Shown here: piece after piece, positions 9,013 to 18,739 of the stretch
Layout: each line of letters begins with the position of its first letter
Position numbering within the stretch: the first letter of the stretch is position 1
Origin: Duganella sp. SG902
GTDB taxonomy: Bacteria > Pseudomonadota > Gammaproteobacteria > Burkholderiales > Burkholderiaceae_D
Assembly (NCBI RefSeq): GCF_013376005.1
Contig: NZ_JABMJK010000002.1
Coordinates: 620,001 to 684,000, forward strand
DNA length: 64,000 nt
Direction of reading: 5' to 3'
Translations under genes and position numbers: made by a program
Notes under the pieces: generated by a model
What the model was told of the DNA's origin: nothing
What the model saw: only the letters and a program-made list of their open reading frames with translations
Databases searched by the model: none

Positions 9013-12000
9013 TCAGTTCGTGTGCGGCCAGCTTGCGCTGACGTTCGCTGCCCTTGAAGATGCGGCGTATCACCACAAAGAACACCGGCACCAGGAACAC
9101 CGCCAGCACGGTCGCGGTGATCATCCCGCCCATCACGCCGGTGCCGATGGCGCGCTGGCTGGCCGATCCCGCGCCGGTGGCGATCACCAGCGGCAGCACG
9201 CCGAGGATGAACGCCAGCGAGGTCATGATGATGGGACGGAAGCGCAGGTGCACCGCTTCCAGCGTCGCCTCGATCAGCCCTTTGCCCTGCGCCTGCAGGT
9301 CTTTCGCGAACTCGATGATCAGGATCGCGTTCTTGGCCGACAGGCCGATGATCGCTATCAGGCCGACCTTGAAGTAGACGTCATTCGGCAGCGCGCGCAA
9401 ATGCGCGCCAAGCAGTGCGCCCAGCACGCCCAGCGGCACCACCAGCAGCACCGCGATCGGGATCGATTCGCTTTCGTACAGCGCGGCCAGTACCAGGAAG
9501 GCCGCCAGCAGCGACAGGGCGAACAGCATCGGCGCCTGCGAGCCGGAGGTCTTTTCTTCCAGCGACTGGCCGGTCCATTCGATGCCGAAGCCCGGCGGCA
9601 GCTGCTCCGCCAGCCGCTCCAGCTCCGCCATGGCCTCGCCGGTGGAGCGGCCAGGCGCCGCGTCGCCGGTCAGTTTGATGGCCGGATAGCCGTTGTAGCG
9701 CACCAGCTGCACCGGCCCCTGTATCCAGCGCGAGGTGGCGAACGAGGAGAACGGCACCATGGTGCCGCTGGCGCTGCGCACGTTGAGCTGCATGATGTCT
9801 TGCGGCTGCAGGCGGCGCGGCGCGTCGGCCTGCACGATCACGCGCTGCTGACGTCCGCTGCTGGTGAAGTCGTTGACGTAGGAGGAGCCCAGCGCGGTGG
9901 ACATCATGGAGTTGATGTCGGCGAATGCCACGCCCAGCGCGTTGGCCTTCTCGCGGTCGATTTCCACCCGCAGTTGCGGCGCGTCTTCCAGCCCTTCCGG
10001 ACGCACGCCCTTCAGGGTGGCGCTCTTGCCCGCCAGTTCCAGCAGCTGGTTGCGCGCCGCGACCAGCGCGTCGTGACCCTGCGCGCTGCGGTCCTGCAGG
10101 CGCGCGGTGATGCCGGTGGCGTTGCCCAGTTCTCGGATCGGCGGAGGGCTGAGCGGGAAGATGATCGCGTCCGGTATGCTGGACAGCGCGCCAAACGCGC
10201 GCTGCGCGATCGCCTGCGCCGAATCTTCCGGCCCGCGTTCCTTCCAGTCCTTCAGCGGCACGAAGATCAGGCCCGCGTTCTGGCCATTACCGGAGAACGA
10301 GAAGCCCGCCACCGCGATGGTGCGCGCCACGGCGGGCTGTTTGCGGAAGTAGGCATCGGCCTGCGCCAGCACCGCCTGCGTGCGCGATTGCGAGGCGCCC
10401 GGCGGCAACTGCACGTTGGCGATCAGGTAGCCCTGATCCTCGTTCGGCAGGAAGGACGAAGGCAGTTTGACGTACAGCCAGCCCACCACGCCGCACAGCA
10501 GCGCGAAGATCACCAGATAGCGGCCGGTGCGCTTGAGCATGCGCGCGATCACGCCCTGGTAGCCGGTCGCCGTCACCGCGAACTTGCGGTTGAACCAGCC
10601 GAAGAAGCCTTTCTTCTCATGATGATGGCCGGCTTCCACCGGCTTGAGCATGGTGGCGCACAGGGCCGGCGTCAGGGTCAGCGCCATCAGCGCGGAGAAC
10701 AGCATGGCCGACACCATCGCCAGCGAGAATTGGCGGTAGATCGCGCCCACCGCGCCGCCGAAGAAGGCCATCGGGATGAACACCGCCACCAGCACCAGCG
10801 TGATGCCGATGATGGCGCCGGTGATCTGGCTCATGGCCTTGCGCGTGGCGTCGCGCGGCGACAGGCCTTCCTCGCTCATGATGCGCTCGACGTTTTCCAC
10901 CACCACGATGGCGTCGTCGACCAGGATGCCGATCGCCAGCACCATGCCGAACATGGTCAGCACGTTGATGGAGAAGCCGAACAGCTGCATCGCCGCGAAA
11001 GTGCCCATCAGGGCCACTGGCACCACGATGGTCGGGATCAGCGTGTAGCGGATGTTCTGCAGGAACAGGTACATCACCAGGAACACCAGCACCACCGCTT
11101 CCAGCAGGGTCTTGACCACTTCCTCGATCGAGATCTTGACGAACAGCGAGGTGTCGTAGGGGATGGTGTACTTCACGCCGGGCGGGAAGTATTTCGCCAG
11201 TTCGTCCATCTTCTCGTGGACGGCGGTGGCGGTTTGCAGCGCGTTGCCGGTCAGTGACAGCTGCACGGCGATCGCGGCGAATGGCTGGCCGTTCAGGCGC
11301 GCGCTGGTGTTGAAATTGGCGCCGCCCATTTCGATGCGCGCCACGTCCTTCAGCCGCACCAGCGAGCCATTCGGATTGGCGCGCAGCACGATGTTGGCGA
11401 ATTCGGTGGTGGAGGTCAGCTGGCCGGTCACCATGATCGGCGCCGAGAAGGTTTGCTGCGCGGGGCTGGGCAGGTCGCCCAGCGTGCCGGAGGTGACCTG
11501 CGCGTTCTGGGCGCGGATCGCCGCCGTCACGTCGGCCATGTTGAGTTTCAGGCCGATCAGCTTTTGCGGATCAACCCAGATGCGCATGGCGCGCTCGGTG
11601 CCGAACAACTGGGCCTGGCCGACGCCGGGGATGCGTTTGATTTCGTTGACCACGTTGCGCGCCATGTAGTCGCCCAGGCCGGTCGGGTCGAGACGGCCGT
11701 CGGTGGAGGTCAGGCCGACGAACATCAGGATGTTGGTGCGCGCCTTGTTCACCTGCACGCCTTGCTGGGTCACGGCGGCGGGCAGGCGCGATTCGATCCG
11801 CTTGATGCGGTTCTGCACATCCACCGCCGCAAGGTCCGGATTGGTGCCGGGGACGAAGGTGACGGTGATGGTCACCGCGCCACTGGCCTCGCTTTGCGAT
11901 TCCACGTATTGCAGGCCGTCGGCGCCGTTCATCTCCTGCTCGATCACGCTGGTGACGGCGTCGTCCAGCACCTGCGCGGTGGCGCCGGGGTAGTTGGCCG

Positions 12001-12136
12001 ACACCACGATGGCGGGCGGCGCGATGGTCGGGTATTGCGATACCGGCAGCACGGTGATCGCCAGCATCCCGCCCAGCAGGATGAACAGGGCGATCACCCA
12101 TGCGAACACCGGGCGGTCGATAAAGAACTTGGCCAT
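8984..12136 (-). CDS. RND efflux pump inner-membrane transporter (HAE1, AcrB/MexB type)
   Basis: Proton-driven inner-membrane pump of 1050 residues, normal for the hydrophobe/amphiphile RND family. It begins MAKFFIDRPVFAWV, with the first membrane helix at about 10-30, then a large periplasmic porter domain, five further helices, a second periplasmic loop and the last six helices. The proton-relay helix motif GILVDDAIVVVENVER (tandem Asp) is intact. It lies between its adaptor (12 bases upstream) and the outer-membrane channel. Substrates are probably broad (drugs, dyes, solvents) but cannot be read from sequence. No regulator gene flanks the operon; tal is upstream. Confidence 0.96.
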   Translation of the reverse strand: MAKFFIDRPVFAWVIALFILLGGMLAITVLPVSQYPTIAPPAIVVSANYPGATAQVLDDAVTSVIEQEMNGADGLQYVESQSEASGAVTITVTFVPGTNPDLAAVDVQNRIKRIESRLPAAVTQQGVQVNKARTNILMFVGLTSTDGRLDPTGLGDYMARNVVNEIKRIPGVGQAQLFGTERAMRIWVDPQKLIGLKLNMADVTAAIRAQNAQVTSGTLGDLPSPAQQTFSAPIMVTGQLTSTTEFANIVLRANPNGSLVRLKDVARIEMGGANFNTSARLNGQPFAAIAVQLSLTGNALQTATAVHEKMDELAKYFPPGVKYTIPYDTSLFVKISIEEVVKTLLEAVVLVFLVMYLFLQNIRYTLIPTIVVPVALMGTFAAMQLFGFSINVLTMFGMVLAIGILVDDAIVVVENVERIMSEEGLSPRDATRKAMSQITGAIIGITLVLVAVFIPMAFFGGAVGAIYRQFSLAMVSAMLFSALMALTLTPALCATMLKPVEAGHHHEKKGFFGWFNRKFAVTATGYQGVIARMLKRTGRYLVIFALLCGVVGWLYVKLPSSFLPNEDQGYLIANVQLPPGASQSRTQAVLAQADAYFRKQPAVARTIAVAGFSFSGNGQNAGLIFVPLKDWKERGPEDSAQAIAQRAFGALSSIPDAIIFPLSPPPIRELGNATGITARLQDRSAQGHDALVAARNQLLELAGKSATLKGVRPEGLEDAPQLRVEIDREKANALGVAFADINSMMSTALGSSYVNDFTSSGRQQRVIVQADAPRRLQPQDIMQLNVRSASGTMVPFSSFATSRWIQGPVQLVRYNGYPAIKLTGDAAPGRSTGEAMAELERLAEQLPPGFGIEWTGQSLEEKTSGSQAPMLFALSLLAAFLVLAALYESESIPIAVLLVVPLGVLGALLGAHLRALPNDVYFKVGLIAIIGLSAKNAILIIEFAKDLQAQGKGLIEATLEAVHLRFRPIIMTSLAFILGVLPLVIATGAGSASQRAIGTGVMGGMITATVLAVFLVPVFFVVIRRIFKGSERQRKLAAHELNDKNHETYD

Positions 12137-12148
12137 GTGCGCTCCCGC

Positions 12149-13303
12149 TTACTTGGCCGCGGCCGGCGCGGCGCCAACCGGGCCTTTCCACGGCTGCGGA
12201 TTGACCGTGGCGCCGGGTTTGGCCTTCTGGAAGCCCTCGATCACAATGCGCTCGCCGCCTTTCAGGCCGGCGCTCACCACCCAGTTGTTGCCGTCGTTGG
12301 CGTTGGCGGTCACGGGCTGCGACAGCACCTTGTTGTCGGCGCCGACGATCAGCACCGTCGCGCCCTCGTTGGTGCGCACGATGGCCTGCTGCGGCACGGT
12401 GATCGCCGCTTCGTTCACGCCCTGTTCGAGACGCGCGCGCACGTACATGCCGGGCAGCAGAACGCGGTTCGGATTCGGGAACTCTGCGCGCATGGCGACG
12501 GTGCCGGTGCTTTCATCCACCGACACGTCCGAGAACAGCAGCTTGCCCGCGTGCGGGTAGGGCTGGCCATCTTCCGTCACCAGCGTGACGCGCGCCTGGT
12601 CCTTGCCGGCGCGTTGCAGTTTGCCTTCGGCCAGCGCGCGCTGCAGCTTCAGCACCTCGGTGGACGACTGCGTGATGGTGACGTAGATCGGATCGAGCTG
12701 CTGCACGGTGGCCATCGGCGTTGCCTCGCCCTGGCCGACCAGCGCGCCCTCGGTCACCAGCGCGCGGCTCACGCGGCCGGAGATGGGGGCGGTCACGGTG
12801 GCATAGCCCAGGGTCAGGCCGGCGGTGGTGCGCGCCGCCTTGCTGGTGGCCAGATCGGCCGCCGCCTGCTTTTGCGCGGTGACGGCGTCGTCGTACTCCT
12901 GCTGGCTGACCGCCTGCGCCGCCAGCAATGGCTTGTAGCGTTTCACCTTGAGGTCCGCCTGCGCCAGATTGGCCTCGGCCTTGACGACGGCCGCCTGCGC
13001 GCTGTCGTACGAGGCCTGGAACTGCGCCGGGTCGATGCGGAACAGCACCTCGCCGGCCTTCACGTCGCCGCCTTCCTTGTACACGCGCTGCAGCACGATG
13101 CCGGCGGTGCGCGCGCGCACCTGCGCGATGCGCGAGGCCTCGGTGCGGCCGGGCAGTTCGCTGTTCAGGGTGACGGCGGCGGGAGCGACGGTGACGACGG
13201 ATACGGTGGCGGGCGGCGGCGCGCTCTTGGGCGCTTCCTTGTCGCCGCAGGCGCTCAACAGGGTGAGAAGGGCAAGGGCGGTGCAGCGTGGGACGAATCT
13301 CAT
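12149..13303 (-). CDS. RND efflux periplasmic adaptor lipoprotein (AcrA/MexA type)
   Basis: Membrane-fusion protein of 384 residues that links the pump to the outer-membrane channel. The chosen start MRFVPRCTALALL gives a lipoprotein signal with lipobox LLSAC; an in-frame start at 13396 would add 31 residues and run into the tal terminator. Visible domains are a lipoyl half-motif (RVYKEGGDVKAGEVLFRID), an alpha-helical hairpin (about 100-165), the second lipoyl half (TVTAPISGRVSRALVTEGALV), beta-barrel (DPIYVTITQSS) and a membrane-proximal domain. First gene of the three-gene efflux operon; GAGAC precedes the start. Confidence 0.95.
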   Translation of the reverse strand: MRFVPRCTALALLTLLSACGDKEAPKSAPPPATVSVVTVAPAAVTLNSELPGRTEASRIAQVRARTAGIVLQRVYKEGGDVKAGEVLFRIDPAQFQASYDSAQAAVVKAEANLAQADLKVKRYKPLLAAQAVSQQEYDDAVTAQKQAAADLATSKAARTTAGLTLGYATVTAPISGRVSRALVTEGALVGQGEATPMATVQQLDPIYVTITQSSTEVLKLQRALAEGKLQRAGKDQARVTLVTEDGQPYPHAGKLLFSDVSVDESTGTVAMRAEFPNPNRVLLPGMYVRARLEQGVNEAAITVPQQAIVRTNEGATVLIVGADNKVLSQPVTANANDGNNWVVSAGLKGGERIVIEGFQKAKPGATVNPQPWKGPVGAAPAAAK

Positions 13304-13340
13304 GGATGTCTCGCGGTGTTTACAGTTAATGCAAGATTGT

Positions 13341-13391
13341 AATGCAAAAAAGGCAGAAGGGCGGACGGTGCCGCGCTTCTGCCTTTTGCAG
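13341..13391 (-). terminator. Rho-independent terminator after tal
   Basis: Read on the minus strand, the stem AAAAGGCAGAAG / CTTCTGCCTTTT (arms about 13345-13359 and 13376-13390, GC-rich loop of about 16 bases) is followed by a run of T residues. It begins about 14 bases after the tal stop and separates tal from the efflux operon. The A-rich flank means it could also work in the other direction. Confidence 0.85.
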
Positions 13392-13404
13392 GACAATCCC
13401 GGGA

Positions 13405-14340
13405 TTAACGCATGCCGGAGATGATCTGTTTCAGTTTGGCGGTATCGGCCACGAAGGCGCGGATGCCTTCCGCGGTCTTCTCGGTGGCCATCGCGTCCTC
13501 GTTGAACATGAAGCGGAAGGTCGGCTCGTCGATGGCGATCTTGCCGATCGGCGCGCCGCCGCTGCCGTCCGGGCTCAGTTTGCGCTCGACCGGGGCGTTG
13601 GAGTCGGCCAGCTTTTGCAGCAGGTCCGGGCTGATGGTCAGCAGGTCGCAGCCGGCCAGTTCGAGGATCTGGCCGACATTGCGGAAGCTGGCGCCCATCA
13701 CTTCGGTGTTGTAGCCGAACTTGCGGTAGTAGTTGTAGATGCGCTTGACCGACTGCACGCCCGGATCTTCCGCGCCCTGGTAGTCGATGCCGGTGGATTT
13801 CTTGTACCAGTCGTAGATGCGGCCGACGAACGGCGAAATCAGCTTGGCGCCCGCCTCGGCGCAGGCGATGGCCTGCGGCAGCGAGAACAGCAGCGTCATG
13901 TTGGTGTGGATGCCTTCCTTCTCCAGGATCTCGGAGGCGCGGATGCCTTCCCAGGTGGAGGCCATCTTGATCAGCACGCGCTCGCGGTCGATGCCGTTCT
14001 TTTCGTACAGCTTGATCAGGTCGCGGCCCTTGGCCACCGAGGCGGCGGTGTTGAACGACAGGGCGGCGTCGATCTCGGTCGACACGCGGCCCGGGATCAC
14101 GCGCAGGATTTGCTTGCCGAAGGCGACCAGCAGGTGGTCGATCACGTCGCCGGTGCTGGCGTCCAGGTTGTCGCGCACGGCTTTTTCCAGCAGCGGCTTG
14201 TACTCGTCCTTTTGCACCGCCTTCAGGATCAGCGACGGGTTGGTGGTCGCATCGCGCGGGGTGTACTGCTGGATGGCCTGGAAGTCGCCGGTATCGGCAA
14301 CGACGATGGTGTGCTGCTTGAGTTGTTCGAGTTGGTTCAT
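13405..14340 (-). CDS. tal: Transaldolase
   Basis: Pentose-phosphate enzyme moving a dihydroxyacetone unit from sedoheptulose-7-phosphate to glyceraldehyde-3-phosphate. The 311-residue length fits the TalB/TalA class. The Schiff-base lysine lies in [14 protein letters not shown] (Lys125), and the N-terminal TTNPSLI and TLLFSLPQA motifs are intact. The start [11 protein letters not shown] is the family start; the frame stays open for 246 more codons upstream, but that stretch is antisense-like to the DMT transporter gene and is rejected. It sits close to hexR-zwf, a frequent betaproteobacterial clustering of sugar-phosphate genes. A clear terminator follows. Confidence 0.97.
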   Translation of the reverse strand: MNQLEQLKQHTIVVADTGDFQAIQQYTPRDATTNPSLILKAVQKDEYKPLLEKAVRDNLDASTGDVIDHLLVAFGKQILRVIPGRVSTEIDAALSFNTAASVAKGRDLIKLYEKNGIDRERVLIKMASTWEGIRASEILEKEGIHTNMTLLFSLPQAIACAEAGAKLISPFVGRIYDWYKKSTGIDYQGAEDPGVQSVKRIYNYYRKFGYNTEVMGASFRNVGQILELAGCDLLTISPDLLQKLADSNAPVERKLSPDGSGGAPIGKIAIDEPTFRFMFNEDAMATEKTAEGIRAFVADTAKLKQIISGMR

Positions 14341-14393
14341 GAACGCTGCCAATCTGATAAGAAAAGTTGTGGTCGCGCTTATTTTACTCCGTC

Positions 14394-15257
14394 TCAGCCG
14401 AGGCGCATCACAATTGCGCCACAAGCGATCAAGGTGATGGCGAGGATGCGGCCGGGCGCCAGCCGCTCGCGCAGGAACAGGGCGGCGAGCAAGGCGGCGA
14501 ACAGGATGGAAGTCTCGCGCAGCGCGGCGACGGCGGCCACCGGGGCCTGCGTCATGGCCCACAAGGCCAGGCCGTAGGAGGCCAGCGTGCCGAAGCCGCC
14601 CAGCAGCATCACGCGCAGGTGCGCGCGCGCGTACGCGGGCAGCTCGTGCCAGCGGTTGGTGGAGCACAGCAGCAGCATGGCGGCGGTGAGCACGAACAGC
14701 CACATGGTGTAGGCGGCCGGCGCCCCGGACTTGCGCACGCCGGCGCCGTCGATCATGGTGTAGGCGGCGATGACGGCGGCGTTGAGCAGGGCGTAGGCGG
14801 TGGCGCGGCGGCGGGCGTCGCGGTTGGCGGCGGTGTTGGCGCCGACGCTGGCGCCGCGCAGAATGGTCAGCGTGAGCACGCCGCCGCAGATCAGGACCAC
14901 GGCGACGTCCTGGCGCCAGTGCAGGCGTTCGCCCAGCAGCGGCACACTGGCCAGCGCCACCAGCAGCGGCGCCGCGCCGCGCATCAGCGGGTAGGCCTGG
15001 CTCATGTCGCCGTGCTTGTAGGCGGCGGCCAGCAGGCGGTAATAGATCACCTGGCAGCAGGCGGAGGCGATCAGCCACGGCCAGCTGTCGGCGTGCGGCA
15101 GGGCGGTAAAGGGCAGCAGCGGCAGCGAGACGGCGCCGGCGCCGCAGGCCACCAGCAGGGTGGTGAGATATTTATCGGGGCCGGCCTTGACCAGCGCGTT
15201 CCAGCTGGCGTGCAACAGCGCGGCAAACAGCACGACGGTGACGACTGAACCTTCCAT
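14394..15257 (-). CDS. DMT-family (EamA) transporter
   Basis: Inner-membrane protein of 287 residues with about ten predicted membrane helices arranged as two EamA halves (for example [22 protein letters not shown] at the N-terminus and [32 protein letters not shown], quoted in part, at the C-terminus, each half ending in a typical hydrophobic-RER-hydrophobic pattern). Members export amino acids or other metabolites; the substrate is unknown. It lies 53 bases upstream of tal on the same strand and may share its transcript. Confidence 0.85.
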   Translation of the reverse strand: MEGSVVTVVLFAALLHASWNALVKAGPDKYLTTLLVACGAGAVSLPLLPFTALPHADSWPWLIASACCQVIYYRLLAAAYKHGDMSQAYPLMRGAAPLLVALASVPLLGERLHWRQDVAVVLICGGVLTLTILRGASVGANTAANRDARRRATAYALLNAAVIAAYTMIDGAGVRKSGAPAAYTMWLFVLTAAMLLLCSTNRWHELPAYARAHLRVMLLGGFGTLASYGLALWAMTQAPVAAVAALRETSILFAALLAALFLRERLAPGRILAITLIACGAIVMRLG

Positions 15258-15310
15258 CGGTTAGCGCAGCTCCTTGCGGATCACGAGTTTGAGGCCGGGC
15301 TTTGTACCGC

Positions 15311-15700
15311 TTAGCGCGCCCGGGCTACTTTCAGTCCCTTTTCATATAATAAAATTTGACTGTCCGCCGCCTTCAGGGATGCCTGAACCGCCTGCATGTT
15401 TTGCGCGTACGCCGCTTGTGATTGCTCTGCCAATTTGGCTTTCGCCCAGAAATTCAGCGCCTTCAGGAATTGGTCGCTGGCCAATTGCAGATGTTGGTCT
15501 TCCCCGCCGCCGCGATTGTATTGGTCCAGGACTTGCGTGAGGTGGGCGACGTTTTTCGCGTAAATAGGAAAGTCCTTATCGCGATGCGGCGCCGCCGAAA
15601 TTTCTTTTAGTTGTAGATAGAGCTTTTGTTCGTACCCATTGCCGGCAAACGCATAGTTAAAAGCCACTAGAGTTGACACCAATAGCAAGAATTTTTTCAT
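15311..15700 (-). CDS. Small exported protein of unknown function
   Basis: 129 residues starting with a clear signal peptide (MKKFLLLVSTLVAFNYAFAG, cleavage probably after AFA). The mature part is about 110 residues, rich in Gln, Ala and Lys and apparently all helical, with an amphipathic pattern in AKLAEQSQAAYAQNMQAVQ. I recognise no family. It starts 2 bases after the stop of the 151-residue membrane protein gene upstream, so the two are probably co-transcribed and may act together at the cell envelope. Confidence 0.7.
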   Translation of the reverse strand: MKKFLLLVSTLVAFNYAFAGNGYEQKLYLQLKEISAAPHRDKDFPIYAKNVAHLTQVLDQYNRGGGEDQHLQLASDQFLKALNFWAKAKLAEQSQAAYAQNMQAVQASLKAADSQILLYEKGLKVARAR

Positions 15701-15702
15701 GG

Positions 15703-16158
15703 TTACCCCGTCTGTCGATGCAAGGCCACGTAGTGTTTCAACTGGATCAGCTGGTCGGTCGTGAGCACCCGAAGCGGCACTGGCATCGCGCCGTTATCCT
15801 TGGCGAACAGATAGCCCGCCGGGTATTCGTGTATCGCCACGATCTCCGACCACGGTACCACCAATTCGCCCACCTTGGATTTCCGTACTATTCCCGCGTC
15901 GTCAACCCGGAACTCGCATGGGCCGACTTGTAGCGTCTTGAATAAAAAAATCGGTGGGATGAACAGGCACAAGGTGGTCCGCAGGATCAGCACATCCATC
16001 CATCCCTCTTGTTTTCCTTGGGCGGTCTTGCGGCGTGTGAGGTCGGCGATGACGTGGGAGGTAACCAGGCTGAAATACTCGCCCAGGCGATAACGCACCC
16101 GGAAATTCAATGCCTGGGTGGGCGGCGAAATCGAAGTGGGATCGCTCGAGGTCGCCAT
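15703..16158 (-). CDS. Small membrane protein of unknown function (YcxB-like)
   Basis: 151 residues. One hydrophobic segment (VLILRTTLCLFIPPIFLFKTL, given in part) is followed by a compact beta-rich region (CEFRVDDAGIVRKSKVGELVVPWSEIVAIHEYP) resembling the YcxB/PH-like domain of small membrane proteins, where W-S-E-I begins a conserved strand. The resemblance is from memory and weak. No signal peptide. The downstream gene for the 129-residue exported protein begins 2 bases after the stop, suggesting a two-gene unit. Confidence 0.65.
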   Translation of the reverse strand: MATSSDPTSISPPTQALNFRVRYRLGEYFSLVTSHVIADLTRRKTAQGKQEGWMDVLILRTTLCLFIPPIFLFKTLQVGPCEFRVDDAGIVRKSKVGELVVPWSEIVAIHEYPAGYLFAKDNGAMPVPLRVLTTDQLIQLKHYVALHRQTG

Positions 16159-16166
16159 CAGGTTGA

Positions 16167-17021
16167 TTAGCCGATGAAGGAATCGAACTGGAGGTCGAAT
16201 TCCTGCAGGGCTTTCTGGGCGTTCTGCATTTTCTTGCGGAACTCCGGGCCGCGTTGCAGGGCCAGGCCGACGGCCAGCACGTCGATCACCACCAGATACG
16301 CCAGGCGCGCCGAGATCGGCGTGTAGGGGTCGATGTTGAAGATCAGGTCGATCGGGATCAGCACCGTCGCCAGGTCGGCCAGCGGCGTGCCCGAGGGCGC
16401 CAGCACGATCACGTCGGCGCCGCCGCGGCGCGCCAGTTTCACCGAGCGCACCAACGACGGGCTGTTGCCGCGCTGCGAGATCGCCACCAGCGCATCGCCG
16501 GTGCGCAGCAGGGCCGCCGCGATGCTGTGGATGTGCGGGTCGGCATACGCCACGGTCGGCACGCCGGAACGGAAGAATTTGTGCTGCGCGTCGGCCGCCA
16601 CGATGCCGGACGTGCCCTGGCCATAGAACTCGATCTTGTTGGCCTTGGACAGGATGTCCAGCGCCTTCTGGATCGCTTCCGGATCGAGGTTGTTGCGCAG
16701 GTCCAGCAGGGTGTTGATCGAGCGGCTGCAGATCTTGTTGACCAGGTCCGCCGCCAGGTCGTCCTGGGTCGGCTGTTCGTTCAGGCCGGGCAGGGCCAGC
16801 GCCAGGCCCTGGGCCAGCTTGAGCTTGAACTCATGCCAGCCGTCATAGCCCAGCGTGCGGCAGAAACGTACCACGGTCGGTTCGGACACTTGCGCGCTTT
16901 TGGCCAGCGCAGTGATGTTCTGGTTGACCGTCTGCGTCGGATGTTCGAGCACGGCCAACGCCACCTTGCGCTCCGATTTGGAGAGCGAGTCGAGTTGGGT
17001 ACGGATGGAATCGAGCAGCAT
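16167..17021 (-). CDS. hexR: HexR-type transcriptional regulator (RpiR family)
   Basis: 284-residue regulator with an N-terminal RpiR-type helix-turn-helix (about residues 1-77; SEPTVVRFCRTLGYDGWHEFK is the recognition region) and a C-terminal SIS sugar-phosphate-binding domain (about 120-250; IEFYGQGTSGIVAADAQHKF and ALVAISQRGNSPSLVRSV). HexR proteins repress zwf, edd and related genes until 2-keto-3-deoxy-6-phosphogluconate releases them. The start overlaps the zwf stop by one base (TAATG), so it is co-translated with zwf. HexR-like sites lie before zwf, edd and probably pgi, which would make this the local regulator and zwf-hexR autoregulated. Confidence 0.92.
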   Translation of the reverse strand: MLLDSIRTQLDSLSKSERKVALAVLEHPTQTVNQNITALAKSAQVSEPTVVRFCRTLGYDGWHEFKLKLAQGLALALPGLNEQPTQDDLAADLVNKICSRSINTLLDLRNNLDPEAIQKALDILSKANKIEFYGQGTSGIVAADAQHKFFRSGVPTVAYADPHIHSIAAALLRTGDALVAISQRGNSPSLVRSVKLARRGGADVIVLAPSGTPLADLATVLIPIDLIFNIDPYTPISARLAYLVVIDVLAVGLALQRGPEFRKKMQNAQKALQEFDLQFDSFIG

Positions 17022-18493
17022 TAGTCTTCCGGCAGAACTTCTTCACGCCATTGCAGACCATCGCGGCCGATCAGCGCCGATGCGGCGGCCGGGCCCCAGG
17101 TGCCGGAGGCATATGGCAGCGGGTAGCTGTCTTCCGATTCCCAGCTGTTGAGGATAGGCTCGACCCATTCCCACGCCGCCTCCAGCTCGTCGCCGCGCAT
17201 GAACAGGGTCAGTTGGCCGCGCAGCACGTCCAGCAGCAGGCGCTCGTAGGCTTCCATGCGCGGCGACTTGAATTGCTCGCGGAAGTCCAGTTCCAACTCG
17301 GCCTGCTTCAGGCGCATGCCGTCGCCCGGCGTCTTGGCCATCAGGTTCATGCGCAGGCCCTCGTCCGGCTGCAGGCGGATCACCAGCGAATTAGGCTGGA
17401 AGCTGTTGGTCGGCTGGTTGAAGATCGAGTGCGGGATCTGCTTGAAGCGCACCACGATTTCGGCCAGGCCGTCGGCCATGCGCTTGCCGGTGCGCAGGTA
17501 GAACGGCACGCCGGCCCAGCGCCAGGTGTCGATTTCCGCCTTCATGGCGACGAAGGTTTCGGTGCGCGAGTGGGCCGGCGCATCCGGTTCGTCGCGGTAG
17601 CTCGGCACGGCCTTGCCGTCCACATGGCCGGCGCGGTACTGGCCGCGCACGATGTTCTGCGCCAGCGTGGTCGGGGTGAAGCGCTTGAGCGAACGCAGCA
17701 CCTGCAGCTTGGCGTCGCGCACGGCGTCCGGCGCGATCGAGGTTGGCGGCTCCATGGCGACGATGCACAGCAGCTGCAGCAGATGGTTCTGCAGCATGTC
17801 GCGCAGCGCGCCCGAGGTGTCGTAGTAACCGAGGCGGTTGCCCACGCCCAGTTTCTCGGCGATGGTGATCTGCACGTCGGAGATCCACTCGCGGCGCCAC
17901 AGCGGCTCGAACAGGATGTTACCGAAGCGCAGCGCCAGCAGATTCTGCACGGTCTCCTTGCCCAGGTAGTGGTCGATGCGGTAGATCTGCGATTCCTCGA
18001 ACACCTTGCCCACTTCGGCGTTGATCTGCTTGGCCGAGGCCAGGTCGCGGCCCAGCGGCTTTTCCAGCACCACGCGCGAATTCGGCGTGACCAGGCCATT
18101 TTCCTTCAGGCTCTCGCAGATCTTGGCGAAGATCGCCGGCGGCGTCGCCAGGTAGTAGACCTTGGTGATGGCGTCGTCCTTGCGCAGCGCCTCGACCAGC
18201 GGCTTGTAGCTGGCGGCGTCGGTGGCGTTGAGCGAGACGTAGACGATGCGGGCGGTGAAGCGCGACCAGGCGGCCGGCGTCACGGCCGGCGATTTGATCA
18301 GCGGCTTGGACGTGGTTTCCACGGTTTGCAGGAATTCCTCCTGGCTGGCCTCCGCGCGGCCCACGCAAATGATGCGGGCGCTGTCGGGCAGGTCGTTGGC
18401 GACGTCGCGGGCATACATCGCGGGCAGCAATTTGCGCATCGCCAGATCGCCGCTGCCGCCAAACAGAACCAGGTCAAAATCGGAAAGAGCCAT
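17021..18493 (-). CDS. zwf: Glucose-6-phosphate 1-dehydrogenase
   Basis: First enzyme of the oxidative pentose-phosphate and ED routes: oxidises glucose-6-phosphate to 6-phosphogluconolactone with NADP+ or NAD+. The 490-residue protein has the nucleotide-binding GGSGDLAMRKLLPA motif (G-G-S rather than the more common G-A-S), the active-site RIDHYLGKE signature and the GVPFYLRTGKRM substrate region. The start MALSDFD is preferred over a longer in-frame start at 18544, whose extension would cover the HexR-like operator region. It is followed with a one-base overlap by hexR. No 6-phosphogluconolactonase (pgl) gene accompanies it, which is unusual. Confidence 0.97.
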   Translation of the reverse strand: MALSDFDLVLFGGSGDLAMRKLLPAMYARDVANDLPDSARIICVGRAEASQEEFLQTVETTSKPLIKSPAVTPAAWSRFTARIVYVSLNATDAASYKPLVEALRKDDAITKVYYLATPPAIFAKICESLKENGLVTPNSRVVLEKPLGRDLASAKQINAEVGKVFEESQIYRIDHYLGKETVQNLLALRFGNILFEPLWRREWISDVQITIAEKLGVGNRLGYYDTSGALRDMLQNHLLQLLCIVAMEPPTSIAPDAVRDAKLQVLRSLKRFTPTTLAQNIVRGQYRAGHVDGKAVPSYRDEPDAPAHSRTETFVAMKAEIDTWRWAGVPFYLRTGKRMADGLAEIVVRFKQIPHSIFNQPTNSFQPNSLVIRLQPDEGLRMNLMAKTPGDGMRLKQAELELDFREQFKSPRMEAYERLLLDVLRGQLTLFMRGDELEAAWEWVEPILNSWESEDSYPLPYASGTWGPAAASALIGRDGLQWREEVLPED

Positions 18494-18555
18494 AATATGA
18501 AAATCGTCGCAAAAAAAGTGCCGAGGGAATGCCGCGCGCAGCACGCGGCCGCTAC

Positions 18556-18570
18556 TGTAAATTTACTACT
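18556..18570. promoter_or_regulatory. Candidate HexR operator 1 upstream of zwf
   Basis: TGTAAATTTACTACT agrees at 13 of 15 positions with the HexR consensus TGTARTWWWAYTACA. It lies 63 bases upstream of the zwf start codon. The consensus is recalled from gammaproteobacterial HexR work; binding is inferred. Confidence 0.65.
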
Positions 18571-18587
18571 TATCAGGGTGGTTTGCA

Positions 18588-18602
18588 AGAAAATTTACTA
18601 CA
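18588..18602. promoter_or_regulatory. Candidate HexR operator 2 upstream of zwf
   Basis: AGAAAATTTACTACA agrees at 12 of 15 positions with the HexR consensus and shares the block AAATTTACTAC with operator 1. The two sites are offset by 32 bases, about three helical turns, so two dimers could bind the same face of the DNA. Confidence 0.55.
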
Positions 18603-18739
18603 TTCTCCTATGGCGAGGGCGGTGCTGTTGCGGTCCCGCTCACGTTTGCGCAACCAATTTCCGGTTCCCTAAGCCATCTTCAAATTATAAGCTGGCCCGC
18701 CATCTCATGCGTTGGTATTGATCGGGACGCGGAACGAGA

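Noticed and set aside
8594..11257. Very long open frame (about 890 codons) opposite the RND pump gene
   Set aside because: Arg/His/Gln-rich translation with no family motifs, fully antisense to a well-recognised pump; typical of GC-rich shadow frames.
14341..15078. N-terminal extension of tal by 246 codons
   Set aside because: The extension overlaps the DMT transporter gene out of frame and has shadow composition; the transaldolase N-terminus fits the internal ATG at 14340.
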